Assembly (NCBI GenBank): GCA_011524535.1
Contig: WTKD01000001.1
Coordinates: 23,089 to 87,088, forward strand
DNA: 64,000 nucleotides
Reading direction: 5' to 3'
Source: Spirochaetaceae bacterium
GTDB lineage: Bacteria; Spirochaetota; Spirochaetia; WTKD01
The position numbers and the translations under genes were made by a program. The first letter of the stretch is position 1. Every line of letters starts with the position of its first letter. The notes below the pieces were generated by a model that was given only the letters and a program-made list of their open reading frames with translations, was not told the DNA's origin and made no database searches. Shown here piece after piece: positions 1-8,236 of the stretch.

Positions 1-764
1 CACGAATGGTCGGCGTGGAGTATTTAGGGAATATATCCATTCAACAGATAGAAATCCATGAGAGTAATTATGCTTTCCGCAATGCGGTAGGGAGCGATGT
101 ATTTTGGGCAAAAAACGATAGATTGATCTCCACCACTAATACGGAGAATTATGTGGTACCAAGCAATACCGAAATCAATGTTTTGGGTGAAAATATACAA
201 CTTTTGGCGGGAGATAGCGTCCTTGCTATAGTACAAAAAATAAATGACGCTCCCATACCTGTCCGGGCCAGTATCAGTGACTTGGATGGTGGCATAATGC
301 TTGAAACAACCACCCCTCAACAACTCTGGCTAGAAGATTCGGCAAATGGCAGTGTATTGAGAGACCTTGGATTGATCAATGACAGAACCGCACCATATAA
401 TAAGCACCCTAGTGCCTTATATTCGAGTGGTTCTGTGTTCGACATATTGATTACGTTTAGGGAATCACTGTTAGAGGGTAATGTTGCCGATATAGGCTCT
501 CGTGTTATTGCTAATATAGATGATGCTCTAGAAACAACATTAAAAACGATGGCTTCGTATGGCGCGCTCAGCGATAGGCTTGACCTCATATACAAGCAAT
601 TATCAACCGATGGACTTAGGATGAACGAGTTAGACTCTCAGGCAACTGGGGTTGATTATGCGCGTTCTGTGACTGATTTAAACATGTTAAAATATTCGCA
701 CGAGGCTGCATTGTCTGTTTCTGCGAAAGTACTACAAAATTCACTATTAGATTATTTGAGGTAA
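1..764 (+). CDS. flgL: Flagellar hook-filament junction protein FlgL (HAP3), C-terminal part; 5' end outside window
   Basis: The reading frame is open from the window edge (first full codon at base 3), so the N-terminus lies upstream. About 253 residues are visible. The middle part is a variable beta-rich domain. The last ~90 residues are the conserved helical C-terminal D0/D1 region of the flagellin/FlgL family, with a pattern like LNMLKYSHEAALSVSAKVLQ and ending SLLDYLR. FlgL joins the hook to the flagellar filament, which in spirochaetes lies in the periplasm. The stop codon is 2 bases before fliW, and the order flgL-fliW-csrA supports the call. The ATG at base 6 is unlikely to be the true start because homologues are much longer. 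Confidence 0.88.
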   Translation, partial: RMVGVEYLGNISIQQIEIHESNYAFRNAVGSDVFWAKNDRLISTTNTENYVVPSNTEINVLGENIQLLAGDSVLAIVQKINDAPIPVRASISDLDGGIMLETTTPQQLWLEDSANGSVLRDLGLINDRTAPYNKHPSALYSSGSVFDILITFRESLLEGNVADIGSRVIANIDDALETTLKTMASYGALSDRLDLIYKQLSTDGLRMNELDSQATGVDYARSVTDLNMLKYSHEAALSVSAKVLQNSLLDYLR

Positions 765-766
765 GG

Positions 767-1219
767 ATGACTATCAAAACGAAACAGTATGGTACTATTG
801 AAGTTGCACAAGAACAGTGCATAGAATTCCCCCAGGGCATTATTGGATTTGAGCATTTCCGGGGATTTTCGCTCATTGACTCGGATGTTCCGCATTTTTA
901 TATTTTGCAGAGTTTGGACGATGTCAGTGTTTCTTTCTATGTGTTGAATCCATATCTAATCTACCCTTCATACAATTTGGAGGTGCACGATGAAGATATA
1001 GAAAGCATCAAATGCACAGATATAAGTAAGTTACTTGTTTTTTCTATCATTACAATTCCCGAAGAAAAAGAAAATATCAGTTGCAATCTTCTTGGACCTA
1101 TTTTGATAAATAAAGTAGAAAAATTGGGCCGACAATCGATAGCTTTGGGTAACTGGAGCACAAAACACTATTTCTTGAAGGATAGAGTAGAAACAAAGGT
1201 TTCGAATGCTCGTACTTAG
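767..1219 (+). CDS. fliW: Flagellar assembly factor FliW
   Basis: A 150-residue protein of normal FliW length. The N-terminal half carries the family pattern (KTKQYGTIEV, then FPQGIIGFEHFRGFSLID), and the middle has the family's conserved VLNPYLI-like turn. FliW binds CsrA and also free flagellin. When flagellin is secreted, FliW is released and inhibits CsrA, so flagellin translation resumes. The ATG follows the flgL stop by two bases, and the flgL tail supplies a GAGGTAAGG ribosome binding site. Its last 14 bases overlap csrA, so the two partners are probably translationally coupled. Confidence 0.95.
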   Translation: MTIKTKQYGTIEVAQEQCIEFPQGIIGFEHFRGFSLIDSDVPHFYILQSLDDVSVSFYVLNPYLIYPSYNLEVHDEDIESIKCTDISKLLVFSIITIPEEKENISCNLLGPILINKVEKLGRQSIALGNWSTKHYFLKDRVETKVSNART

Positions 1220-1457
1220 TAGGAGAAAAAACCAAACTATCCGCATTGGGAAAGATATACGAATAACCATACTTGATGTTCGTGGAGAGCAGGTAAGCGT
1301 TGGCATAGATGCGCCTAAAACAATCGATATTTATCGTGAAGAAGTATTCGAGGAAGTATTCTCACAAAATGTTGCCGCAATTCGAGAGAATATAAGATCT
1401 GGCAAAGAAAAAAAACCGCCTGACGGAGTCAATTTCCCGATAGATTCCGAGGAATAA
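1206..1457 (+). CDS. csrA: Carbon storage regulator CsrA, RNA-binding translational repressor
   Basis: An 83-residue protein opening MLVLSRRKNQTIRIG and containing the VSVGIDAPK segment and the IYREEVFEE helix, all diagnostic of CsrA. The tail (about residues 60-83) is longer than in the 61-residue E. coli protein and is charged. CsrA dimers bind GGA motifs in mRNA leaders. Here the natural target would be flaB mRNA, whose Shine-Dalgarno sequences contain GGA (see the flaB entries). The 14-base overlap with fliW points to coupled synthesis of regulator and antagonist. No clear terminator is visible in the 49 bases before the convergent tsaB. Confidence 0.97.
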   Translation: MLVLSRRKNQTIRIGKDIRITILDVRGEQVSVGIDAPKTIDIYREEVFEEVFSQNVAAIRENIRSGKEKKPPDGVNFPIDSEE

Positions 1458-1506
1458 GGCAAATCATGATACTTTACGTTGCTTCTGCATGAAGAAAGTA
1501 AACAGA

Positions 1507-2214
1507 TTAACGTGTGTCTTTGAATTTGGGTCTTTTTTTAACCCCTTGTCGATCTGTAATAGGAGAAGCCATATAATTTGGTGTGGCATCGATAGGGAGA
1601 TGGTCCCCTGAAACAAGTTTTTTAATGCCTTTGGAAAGCAAGGCTTCTGAAATAGAAAGGCGAGTGGAGTTTTGACTAATGCGATGTATAGCGGAGTTGA
1701 TCTGTTCGTCCTCTACCGCACCAAGTAGGGCTATTTGTGAATGCAACGGTATGGTGGCAGAAATTTCGGCAACAATAGTTTCAACGTTAGCACATACTGG
1801 CTGCAAAGGGTCTGTATTTTTTTGTGCAATGGTGTAGAAATAGCGCGTTTTTGTACAAGGTGCAAATATACAAGTTATATCAACATCATCCTGCGTACAT
1901 TCGAACATCGAAATTCCAATAATAGGGATGTTCTGCGTAAAGGCGTACGCTTTTGCGAAGGCAAATGACACTCGCAATCCAGTAAAACTTCCTGGCCCAA
2001 CGCCGAGTATTATCGCGTCGCATTGATGCGTTGTGATGTTCGCTGATGTACAAAGATTCCTAAATCCTTCGATCAGGGATATATCATGCTGAAGCTGGGT
2101 GGGTAACTCTGTGCCCGCAATGATCTGGGTATTCTCGCTATCGTCATCGTATTTGGCGATACAAAGAGAGATGATATTGGTAGATGTATCGATAGCAATT
2201 ACATTATGATTCAT
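1507..2214 (-). CDS. tsaB: tRNA threonylcarbamoyladenosine (t6A37) synthesis protein TsaB
   Basis: A 235-residue ASKHA-fold protein opening with an IAIDTSTNIISLC phosphate-1-like motif and carrying ILGVGPGSFTGLRV around residues 70-85, the signature of TsaB (YeaZ). TsaB is the scaffold and partner of TsaD in the TsaB-TsaD-TsaE complex that puts the threonylcarbamoyl group on A37 of ANN-decoding tRNAs. Its start overlaps the end of tsaE by 11 bases, so the two partners are coupled. The tail is basic (KKRPKFKDTR). Confidence 0.92.
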   Translation of the reverse strand: MNHNVIAIDTSTNIISLCIAKYDDDSENTQIIAGTELPTQLQHDISLIEGFRNLCTSANITTHQCDAIILGVGPGSFTGLRVSFAFAKAYAFTQNIPIIGISMFECTQDDVDITCIFAPCTKTRYFYTIAQKNTDPLQPVCANVETIVAEISATIPLHSQIALLGAVEDEQINSAIHRISQNSTRLSISEALLSKGIKKLVSGDHLPIDATPNYMASPITDRQGVKKRPKFKDTR

Positions 2215-2701
2215 GATGTATTGTTATGATACGCGATGTTTCGTCTTCATAACTGAATTGGCAATGGACAGGGAAGAAATCGTTATGGGAAAGTGTTTTT
2301 GGAAATCGCGAGGCCCATTCGACGACGATCATTCCCTCCGCATTTCGAATAAGACAATCTTCTATATCGTACAGAAGGCCAGGGGAGTCTTTTTTTGATT
2401 GGAGTCTATACGCATCTATATGCACAAAACCAGGGGAACTTTCTTCATATTCTTGCATAACGAAAAAACTGGGGCTTTGCAGGAGACCGTTCACCGAACA
2501 ATGATCGGCAACCCCTTGGGCAAAGATAGTTTTTCCGCAGCCCATTTCTCCCTCAAGAAAAAATATAGTACCCGACGTACAGGATGAAGCTAATTGAGAA
2601 GCAAATTTCCTAGTCTGCTCGGGAGCATGCGAATGGTATACGGTTGGTCTCACGCGGGCGGTAGAATTGTATCTAATTGCTGTGCTATCGTTATTATCCA
2701 T
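2204..2701 (-). CDS. tsaE: tRNA threonylcarbamoyladenosine synthesis ATPase TsaE
   Basis: A 165-residue P-loop protein. The Walker A motif EGEMGCGKT lies near residues 51-59, followed by SPSFFVMQEYE and VHIDAYRL, then a VVEWASRFP segment, all typical of TsaE (YjeE). It hydrolyses ATP to drive turnover of the t6A complex. The N-terminal ~25 residues precede the conserved core and overlap the upstream gene by 52 bases, so a start a little further in is possible. It lies in the order fliD - unknown - tsaE - tsaB, which I recall from Treponema pallidum. Confidence 0.92.
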   Translation of the reverse strand: MDNNDSTAIRYNSTARVRPTVYHSHAPEQTRKFASQLASSCTSGTIFFLEGEMGCGKTIFAQGVADHCSVNGLLQSPSFFVMQEYEESSPGFVHIDAYRLQSKKDSPGLLYDIEDCLIRNAEGMIVVEWASRFPKTLSHNDFFPVHCQFSYEDETSRIITIHHES

Positions 2702-3471
2702 TTTTCAGCAGAAGGAATTAATTCATATTCTATAATATCAGACAACAACAAGGTATCGAGTGAAGCATCGGAAAGAATATCCTGTAATTCTTGCAATCTA
2801 GTTTGTAATGCCGAAAAATCAATGGCCTCTAGCGAAAAATAGCGATGGGTACACAGGAGATATGTGCGGATAATTCCCTGCAACAGTTCACAAGTAGTAA
2901 TCACATCAGAAATAACAGGAGCGAGATCCCCAGACTGTATTTTCACTGGAATAGTCTCCATGTGTTTCAATAAATGTTCTAGGGTTTTGAGAAAACCACG
3001 GCAGGCTTCAAGAGGATCTTCTAGATGTTTTAAATTATGCTCTATTTTTTTTGTTAATGCCTCAATTGCAGGTACATTTGCTTTGTTATGGAGAATATCC
3101 ATTATTATCTGGGTGTCTTCTTCCGTAAGCATTGATGATGCGATGGGAAGTATATCCTGTTCAGAGAGTTTGAGGTCCTTGTTTGTTGTTCCTTCGCGGT
3201 CCTTGCACACCATGATTATTTCAAGCAAGAATTCGAGTTTTGCATAATATAATTCATGGATATGTGCTGTGAAAATGCGTAGTTCTTTTACAGTATTTAG
3301 CAGGGGAGGATCCTGAGTATCCAAAGATACGGGGACATTATCTGCAGTGACATTTTTTATGTACGAATAAAAGTTCTTGATTTGATCATTAACCGCATGT
3401 AATACATCAGAAACATTCTCCTCATCCTCTAATGTATAAGACATTTTTTTTTCATCGATATACAAGGTCAT
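2650..3471 (-). CDS. Conserved spirochaete protein of unknown function, all-helical, between fliD and tsaE
   Basis: A 273-residue protein with no signal peptide or membrane segment. It is strongly helical and acidic with leucine-rich stretches (for example IEHNLKHLEDPLEACRGFL and a C-terminal LQELQDILSDASLD) and no motif I recognise. It begins 11 bases after fliD and overlaps tsaE, so it is probably co-transcribed with both. No Shine-Dalgarno sequence is evident upstream of its ATG, consistent with coupling to fliD. I recall an unknown gene at the same place in treponemes. A link to the filament cap is only a guess from position. Confidence 0.7.
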   Translation of the reverse strand: MTLYIDEKKMSYTLEDEENVSDVLHAVNDQIKNFYSYIKNVTADNVPVSLDTQDPPLLNTVKELRIFTAHIHELYYAKLEFLLEIIMVCKDREGTTNKDLKLSEQDILPIASSMLTEEDTQIIMDILHNKANVPAIEALTKKIEHNLKHLEDPLEACRGFLKTLEHLLKHMETIPVKIQSGDLAPVISDVITTCELLQGIIRTYLLCTHRYFSLEAIDFSALQTRLQELQDILSDASLDTLLLSDIIEYELIPSAEKWIITIAQQLDTILPPA

Positions 3472-3482
3472 CGTGGCGGTCT

Positions 3483-5237
3483 TTATTGCCCTTGTCCAAG
3501 AAATCCATTGAGGGCATTCGTGTTATTTTGTAGAGATTGCACCTGACGTTCCATTACGGCAAATTGTCGACGCAATTCAGCTTCTCTCGATTCCAGTCTA
3601 TCAGAATATCGATCTATTTGTGTATCAGATTCCCGGATTTGATTTGTAATACGTTGGGTGCGTGTGTCAATTACACCTCCATTTTGTGTGTATTGCCTTA
3701 TTGCATTTGATAAACGATATGCAAACCCAGTATCAATAATTTGATCTCCATCGGAATCATTACCAAATAATTTTGAGACCCCGACGAATGATTCGGATAA
3801 TGCTGAATCTAATGCTTCCTCGTTTATTTCTAAATATCCTCGAAGCGAGTTGGTACGTATTGCCCCTAAGGACTGTTGATTGGTGGAAATACCTATTTCA
3901 CTCAAAAATGTAAAAGCTTCGCGATTGGGTACATTTTCCGAAGTGGAACGGACCAATTCCGAGCGTAGTCGGGTCAAAACAGTATCACCTCGTAACGATC
4001 CCAGTTCCTCTAGGGCTTCATCTCGTTCAGAGTCTGTGTTAAATGAGACTTCGTCGACTATCGCTGGATCATCCCGCGAGAGCAAATTTATTCGTTGCAT
4101 CGCGACGTTATAATTTCCTACGAGTCGCACTATTTCTTGCTTGGTATATTCATTATCAGGATTGACGGTAAGCTCAACGGGAGTATCGCTTGCAGATTGG
4201 ATCGAAAGACTGATTCCAGGGAGTATCTCATCGAGTTCATTGGTAGAACGCTCGATGCGTATCCCTTCCACCGATATAACCGAATTTTGGGCACGACTCA
4301 CTGGATTCAAGGGTACTGGTTGTGATTTGGTAAAACCTGAAATAGTTGCTTCTATCTGTGAGTCGGAATTATTGAGAAGGGTGAGTTTTGCAATATCGAT
4401 GGTATCTCTACTGACATTGATTTCTGTTCCACGTTCTGTGAATACATTGCCCTGTGAGTCTTCCACCTGTAATTCTATTTCTTGGTTGCTCTGTATACGG
4501 ATGCTATGAGCAGCACTCTTTGCAAAGAATTGAATACTTTCTTGTGCATTGAGGGCTGTAGAGGGAGTGTCATTTGCCATGAGAAAAGCATCTTCATGAG
4601 AAAGTAGCTCCTGAGAGGGGGCTCCTAGCACTCCAAGGGTCTCTGCCATCTCTTTCGCTGCTCCATGAAATTCCAGAGCATTTTCCGCCCCGGTTCTTCT
4701 CGAAGCAAGTAATAAGACAGACTGGGTGTTATTCACTTGTATGACTGACGCTGTCAATATTCTATTGCCGCTGAGTGTTATGCTTTCAGCAAAATCTGCC
4801 AAAGAACCACCAGAAAAGGGGATTTCTAGATCCGTTTCCCCAACGGAGAATCGATAAGACCCTTCTGAAATATCCAGATTGGATGCCACCGGAGAAGAGG
4901 CAAATCTGTCAGACGTTGCTTTTTGCTCTACGGTTACACTATATGTTCCGAGTAGGCTATTGTTTGTTCCGTTAGCGGTTAATACCCTACTATTGCTTGA
5001 TTCTACAACCCGGGCTGAAAAAGGGTTATTGAATTGATACATAGATTGAGAACTTTCCAATAATGAGGAAAGTGTACGCTTGACGCTTGCCCAAAGGTTG
5101 TTTTCATCCTGCAAATCGCTTCGTTCTTCTTCCAAGCGTGTAAGAGGAATACGCTCGAGCTCCATGATGCGTTCTATCTGTTTATTTGAATCAAATCCGC
5201 CTCCGGAACTTACCGAAGGAATATATATATCTGCCAT
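3483..5237 (-). CDS. fliD: Flagellar filament cap protein FliD (HAP2)
   Basis: A 584-residue protein opening MADIYIPSVSSGGGFDSNK, close to the usual FliD N-terminus. The N-terminal FliD_N region covers about residues 10-110. The C-terminal region (about 310-575) has the family's IRTNSLRGYLEINEEALDSAL-like stretch and a terminal coiled coil (SDRLESREAELRRQFAVMERQV). FliD caps the filament and helps flagellin subunits fold into place. Flagellar partners flaG and flaB lie just upstream. The start is 7 bases below the flaG stop with only a weak GAAGAAA purine run, so coupling to flaG is likely. Confidence 0.94.
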   Translation of the reverse strand: MADIYIPSVSSGGGFDSNKQIERIMELERIPLTRLEEERSDLQDENNLWASVKRTLSSLLESSQSMYQFNNPFSARVVESSNSRVLTANGTNNSLLGTYSVTVEQKATSDRFASSPVASNLDISEGSYRFSVGETDLEIPFSGGSLADFAESITLSGNRILTASVIQVNNTQSVLLLASRRTGAENALEFHGAAKEMAETLGVLGAPSQELLSHEDAFLMANDTPSTALNAQESIQFFAKSAAHSIRIQSNQEIELQVEDSQGNVFTERGTEINVSRDTIDIAKLTLLNNSDSQIEATISGFTKSQPVPLNPVSRAQNSVISVEGIRIERSTNELDEILPGISLSIQSASDTPVELTVNPDNEYTKQEIVRLVGNYNVAMQRINLLSRDDPAIVDEVSFNTDSERDEALEELGSLRGDTVLTRLRSELVRSTSENVPNREAFTFLSEIGISTNQQSLGAIRTNSLRGYLEINEEALDSALSESFVGVSKLFGNDSDGDQIIDTGFAYRLSNAIRQYTQNGGVIDTRTQRITNQIRESDTQIDRYSDRLESREAELRRQFAVMERQVQSLQNNTNALNGFLGQGQ

Positions 5238-5244
5238 TTTTTCT

Positions 5245-5580
5245 TCAGATCAAATCATCAACTATCACGCCTAGGGCTGCATGGATACGAAGAAGCATCT
5301 GCTGCACCAATTCGGACGGGATCTCCTTGATAACCCTTTCGGTGTTACTATTTACAACTTTAACAATAACTTTATTGAGGTCATCACTGAGATAGAAACG
5401 AAGGTCCTTTTCGTAGACGTTGACGAGATTCTGAAGTTTTTTTACTGAAGCGTTTAATTGATGTGATTTTGTGAAAGAATTGCCCACCTCTCTACTTGGG
5501 TGCACGGTAGTAATCGTATGTTCATTTGAATGGACTCCTGAGTGCAATATGTCTGTAACTACATGTCGTATATCTATCAT
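5245..5580 (-). CDS. flaG: FlaG family flagellar protein
   Basis: A 111-residue protein with the FlaG C-terminal core: LRFYLSDDLNKVIVKVVNSN followed by TERVIKEIPSELVQQML, at about residues 60-100. The N-terminal half is low-complexity and poorly conserved. FlaG limits filament length or acts in filament assembly in other bacteria, and it typically precedes fliD as here. Upstream on this strand is a rho-independent terminator that should end the flaB transcript. Expression of flaG-fliD therefore needs read-through or its own promoter, which I could not place. No Shine-Dalgarno sequence precedes the ATG. Confidence 0.85.
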   Translation of the reverse strand: MIDIRHVVTDILHSGVHSNEHTITTVHPSREVGNSFTKSHQLNASVKKLQNLVNVYEKDLRFYLSDDLNKVIVKVVNSNTERVIKEIPSELVQQMLLRIHAALGVIVDDLI

Positions 5581-5587
5581 AACACAT

Positions 5588-5617
5588 AAAAAAGTGACAG
5601 AAGCGCGATTCTGTCAC
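5588..5617 (-). terminator. Rho-independent terminator after flaB
   Basis: On the - strand a perfect 9-bp stem (GTGACAGAA / TTCTGTCAC, arms 5594-5602 and 5609-5617) with a 6-base loop is followed by six T residues (5588-5593). It sits between the flaB stop (5646) and the flaG start (5580). Confidence 0.85.
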
Positions 5618-5645
5618 AAGAGATTTGGATTATCTCAATTGCCCC

Positions 5646-6485
5646 CTAACCCAACAATTGCAAGACAATGTCAGGTTGTGTATTCGCTTGTGCTAGCATT
5701 GCGGTAGTGGCTTGCGTGAGAATCTGATTTTTTACATATTCAGATAGCTCCTCAACCATATTTACGTCTCGTATGTACGACTCAGCAGCCTGCATGTTCT
5801 CAGCTGCTATCGCGATACTTCGCTGAGCAACTTCAAAACGATTCTGGTAGGCTCCGAGATCCGCCCGTTGTTTAATGACTATGTCTAACGCGTTATCCAC
5901 CATGCCAATGGTTTCATTGGCTGCGACCACGGTAGAAATTGAAGCTCTAGAGGTCTCGCTAATGAGCCCCAATCCTTCCGCAGACATATTACCGATGAAA
6001 ACTTGTACATTTTGGTTTTGATTTGCTCCAATATGAAACTGCATAACATTCTCTGTTCCACTGGCAAATCTTCCAGTTAGCATATTCAAACGGTTGTATT
6101 CCGCTTGTGAAGAAATTCTGCTTATTTCATCTACTAACATCGAAACTTCTACTTGAATTTGGGCACGATCGCTAACGGAATATATCCCATTCGCTGATTG
6201 TACCGCTAATTCGCGTATTCGCTGGAGAGAATCTTGTGTACCTTGCAGATAGGACTCCGTAGTTTGAATAAAAGAAATCGCACTTTGGATATTTCTATCG
6301 GCTTGTTTTAATCCTCTGACCTGTGTTTGAAGTTTTTCTGCTAATGCCAGACCACTCGAGTCATCTCCCGCATTATTGATGCGGAGACCAGAGCTCAGAC
6401 GTTCTATGCCCTGAGCACCTTTTTTTTGGTGAAAACGTAAAACCCTACTAGCAAATGCCGCACTCGCATTGTGATTAATAATCAT
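5646..6485 (-). CDS. flaB: Flagellar filament core flagellin FlaB (first copy)
   Basis: A 279-residue flagellin from the start [16 protein letters not shown], which is preceded at the right distance by AAAGGAGG. An upstream ATG at 6536 lacks these features and lies in the leader. The N-terminal helix ([21 protein letters not shown]) and C-terminal helix ([20 protein letters not shown]) are the conserved flagellin ends, and the central variable domain is short, as in spirochaetal FlaB. FlaB subunits form the core of the periplasmic filament. The second flaB lies directly upstream on the same strand. A candidate sigma28 promoter is at 6567-6593, and a strong terminator follows. The Shine-Dalgarno sequence contains GGAGG, a potential CsrA site. 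Confidence 0.96.
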   Translation of the reverse strand: MIINHNASAAFASRVLRFHQKKGAQGIERLSSGLRINNAGDDSSGLALAEKLQTQVRGLKQADRNIQSAISFIQTTESYLQGTQDSLQRIRELAVQSANGIYSVSDRAQIQVEVSMLVDEISRISSQAEYNRLNMLTGRFASGTENVMQFHIGANQNQNVQVFIGNMSAEGLGLISETSRASISTVVAANETIGMVDNALDIVIKQRADLGAYQNRFEVAQRSIAIAAENMQAAESYIRDVNMVEELSEYVKNQILTQATTAMLAQANTQPDIVLQLLG

Positions 6486-6566
6486 AATGACCTCCTTTAC
6501 GCTGTCTTTCGTGGATAATAAAGTACGCGCCTTCATATCCGCGGTAGGGGATACCCGTGCGTTGGA

Positions 6567-6593
6567 GTATCACCACAGCGGTCAATAGATTTA
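6567..6593 (-). promoter_or_regulatory. Candidate sigma28 (FliA) promoter of flaB (first copy)
   Basis: Reading the - strand, TAAATCTA (6593-6586) is followed after 11 bases by GGTGATAC (6574-6567). The sigma28 consensus is TAAAGTTT-N11-GCCGATAA. The spacing is exact, but each box matches only about 5 of 8 positions. The predicted leader is about 75 bases. Confidence 0.45.
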
Positions 6594-6623
6594 TTTTTAA
6601 CTATCCATTTTGCACACTATTTC

Positions 6624-7481
6624 TTACTGAAGTAGTGACAAAACCGACTGACTCTTTATGTTCGCCTGGGCCAACATAGCGGTGCTTGCCTGCATCAGAA
6701 TTTGATTCTTGGTATATTCTGATACACCTTGTGCATAATCAAGATCGCGTATACGAGATTCGGCAGCTTGTAAATTTTCTGCCCCGAGGTCTGTTCCTTT
6801 AACCGCCATTTCTAGCCTATTTTGATAAGCTCCCAGATCAGCACGTTGCTTGTTCACGACCTTTAGAGCTTGATCAACGATACCTATGGCGGTGTTTGCT
6901 CCATCTGGCGTTGATAACGAGATAAAATTTCCATCGTTAAAACGAACCCCAAGGGCAGTGGCACTCATTGTGCCAATATAGGCTCGCTCTCTCTGATCCA
7001 TGTTGGCTCCAATATGAAACCACATACTCGCTACAACTACGTTGGTGCCGGTGTCTCTGGCAAATCTACCCGTGATCACATTCATTCCATTGTATTGAGC
7101 CTGCGATGCAACACGGTCAATCTCATCAACAAGTTGTGAAATCTCCACTTGGATTTGCATTCTATCCTCGGCGGTGTAAATACCGTTTGCCGCTTGAATT
7201 GAAAGCTCACGAATTCTTTGCAAGGTTTCGGTTGTTCCCTGCAAATATCCCTCTACCGTTTGAATAAAGGCAATACCATCGGAAGCATTACGCGATGCAG
7301 CTCGCAAGCCACGAATTTGCGCTCTCATTTTTTCTGAGACAGCTAGACCAGATGCATCATCTGATGCGCGGGTAATACGTAATCCAGATGACAACTTTTC
7401 TATACTTCGTGAGACATTCGTATCGTTGATACCGTTCTGTCTTTGTGCGAACATAGCACTTAGATTGTGATTAATAATCAT
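6624..7481 (-). CDS. flaB: Flagellar filament core flagellin FlaB (second copy)
   Basis: A 285-residue flagellin opening [15 protein letters not shown] and preceded by AAGGAGG. It has conserved N-terminal ([21 protein letters not shown]) and C-terminal ([20 protein letters not shown]) helices. Most of the difference from the neighbouring copy is in the middle, around residues 135-200. Spirochaetes usually carry several flaB paralogues whose ratio affects filament stiffness. No terminator is visible in the 22 bases after its stop, so its message may run on toward the next flaB. Upstream is a good sigma28-type promoter (7594-7621). The leader carries ACGGACG, and CAAGGAGGATA overlaps the ribosome binding site; both fit CsrA-type GGA sites. 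Confidence 0.96.
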   Translation of the reverse strand: MIINHNLSAMFAQRQNGINDTNVSRSIEKLSSGLRITRASDDASGLAVSEKMRAQIRGLRAASRNASDGIAFIQTVEGYLQGTTETLQRIRELSIQAANGIYTAEDRMQIQVEISQLVDEIDRVASQAQYNGMNVITGRFARDTGTNVVVASMWFHIGANMDQRERAYIGTMSATALGVRFNDGNFISLSTPDGANTAIGIVDQALKVVNKQRADLGAYQNRLEMAVKGTDLGAENLQAAESRIRDLDYAQGVSEYTKNQILMQASTAMLAQANIKSQSVLSLLQ

Positions 7482-7593
7482 ATATCCTCCTTGAAAAAAT
7501 TTAATAGCGTCCGTGCCAAAAAAATACTAATGCCATTTCAGTATCCACCGAAGCTATGATCAGGGAGACTTTGCTGCCCCAACCTATACAAGA

Positions 7594-7621
7594 ATTTCGG
7601 TTTTGACAGAAATAAACTTTA
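7594..7621 (-). promoter_or_regulatory. Sigma28 (FliA) promoter of flaB (second copy)
   Basis: On the - strand, TAAAGTTT (7621-7614) matches the sigma28 -35 consensus exactly. After 12 bases it is followed by ACCGAAAT (7601-7594), against GCCGATAA. The predicted leader to the flaB start is about 105 bases. Confidence 0.65.
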
Positions 7622-7937
7622 TGCTAGCGCCTTAAAGGGTAGGGAAATCCGCAATATTCAGCAATGAATAAAAACGCTATGTGAATTGTTGTGTAGTAAT
7701 GCTTGCTTCTTCGAATCAAACAATACATATATAAAAAATGAGTCAACAGAACTTTCTTAATGTATTTGGAAGTTTTTTGTAGATGTAAACGCCGCGTCTT
7801 TAACAGTACATTATCTTATTGCCTGAAATGCTTCTGGCGTTGTAGGGGCTCAAGTTTACAGTTTTCTTGCTTCGATATTTTTCTTTCACTAGTATTACTG
7901 TTTGATAATTATTTTTTTCGTATTCGCCGTAGGAATA
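7622..7937. other. Intergenic stretch with no recognised gene
   Basis: About 316 bases between the flaB promoter and the stop of the 97-residue gene. An open frame at 7760-8140 on + has cysteine- and phenylalanine-rich composition typical of antisense or chance frames, and it runs into the gene on the other strand. A short inverted repeat (GTATTC/GAATAC, 7920-7938) overlaps that gene's stop but has no T tract on the - strand. I see nothing else. Confidence 0.5.
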
Positions 7938-8231
7938 CTAGAGAGCTTTCGATATTTTTAGCAGCATCGAATCTGCCATATTGGTGGCTAGATCGAGCTT
8001 TTTGGAAAGTTCTTGGTACGATTGTTCTATTTGAGTGTATTTGTCAGCGAGTTGGTATAAAGCAATTATCGATTTTTGAAGGAGAACTTTTGGATCTACA
8101 GGCAGAGGGGAGCCATCCTTTCCTTCCGACAACACATTAGACACAAGATTTCTCACTTTTTCAAAATATTCACTGTCCACATCGGTGTCTATCTCAAAAA
8201 GAGTGTTTAGGTGTTTTATGGCCTTACGCAA
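7938..8231 (-). CDS. Small conserved helical protein of unknown function
   Basis: A 97-residue protein without signal peptide or membrane segment, probably helical, with hydrophobic spacing in SIIALYQLADKYTQIEQSY and a C-terminal amphipathic helix. It starts 5 bases after the upstream 316-residue coiled-coil gene and is presumably co-translated with it. I do not recognise a family. A functional link with the coiled-coil neighbour is plausible but not shown. Confidence 0.65.
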   Translation of the reverse strand: MRKAIKHLNTLFEIDTDVDSEYFEKVRNLVSNVLSEGKDGSPLPVDPKVLLQKSIIALYQLADKYTQIEQSYQELSKKLDLATNMADSMLLKISKAL

Positions 8232-8236
8232 TGGTT

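Noticed and set aside
6486..6536. Upstream extension of the first flaB to the ATG at 6536
   Set aside because: Flagellins start MIINHN; the GGAGG site is directly before 6485 and the extension lies in the leader.
7507..7518. Sigma54-like TGGCACG upstream of flaB on the - strand
   Set aside because: The GC of the -12 element is not at the required distance, and a good sigma28 promoter lies further upstream.
7760..8140. 126-residue + strand open frame
   Set aside because: Overlaps a - strand gene, has no start signals and has chance-like composition.
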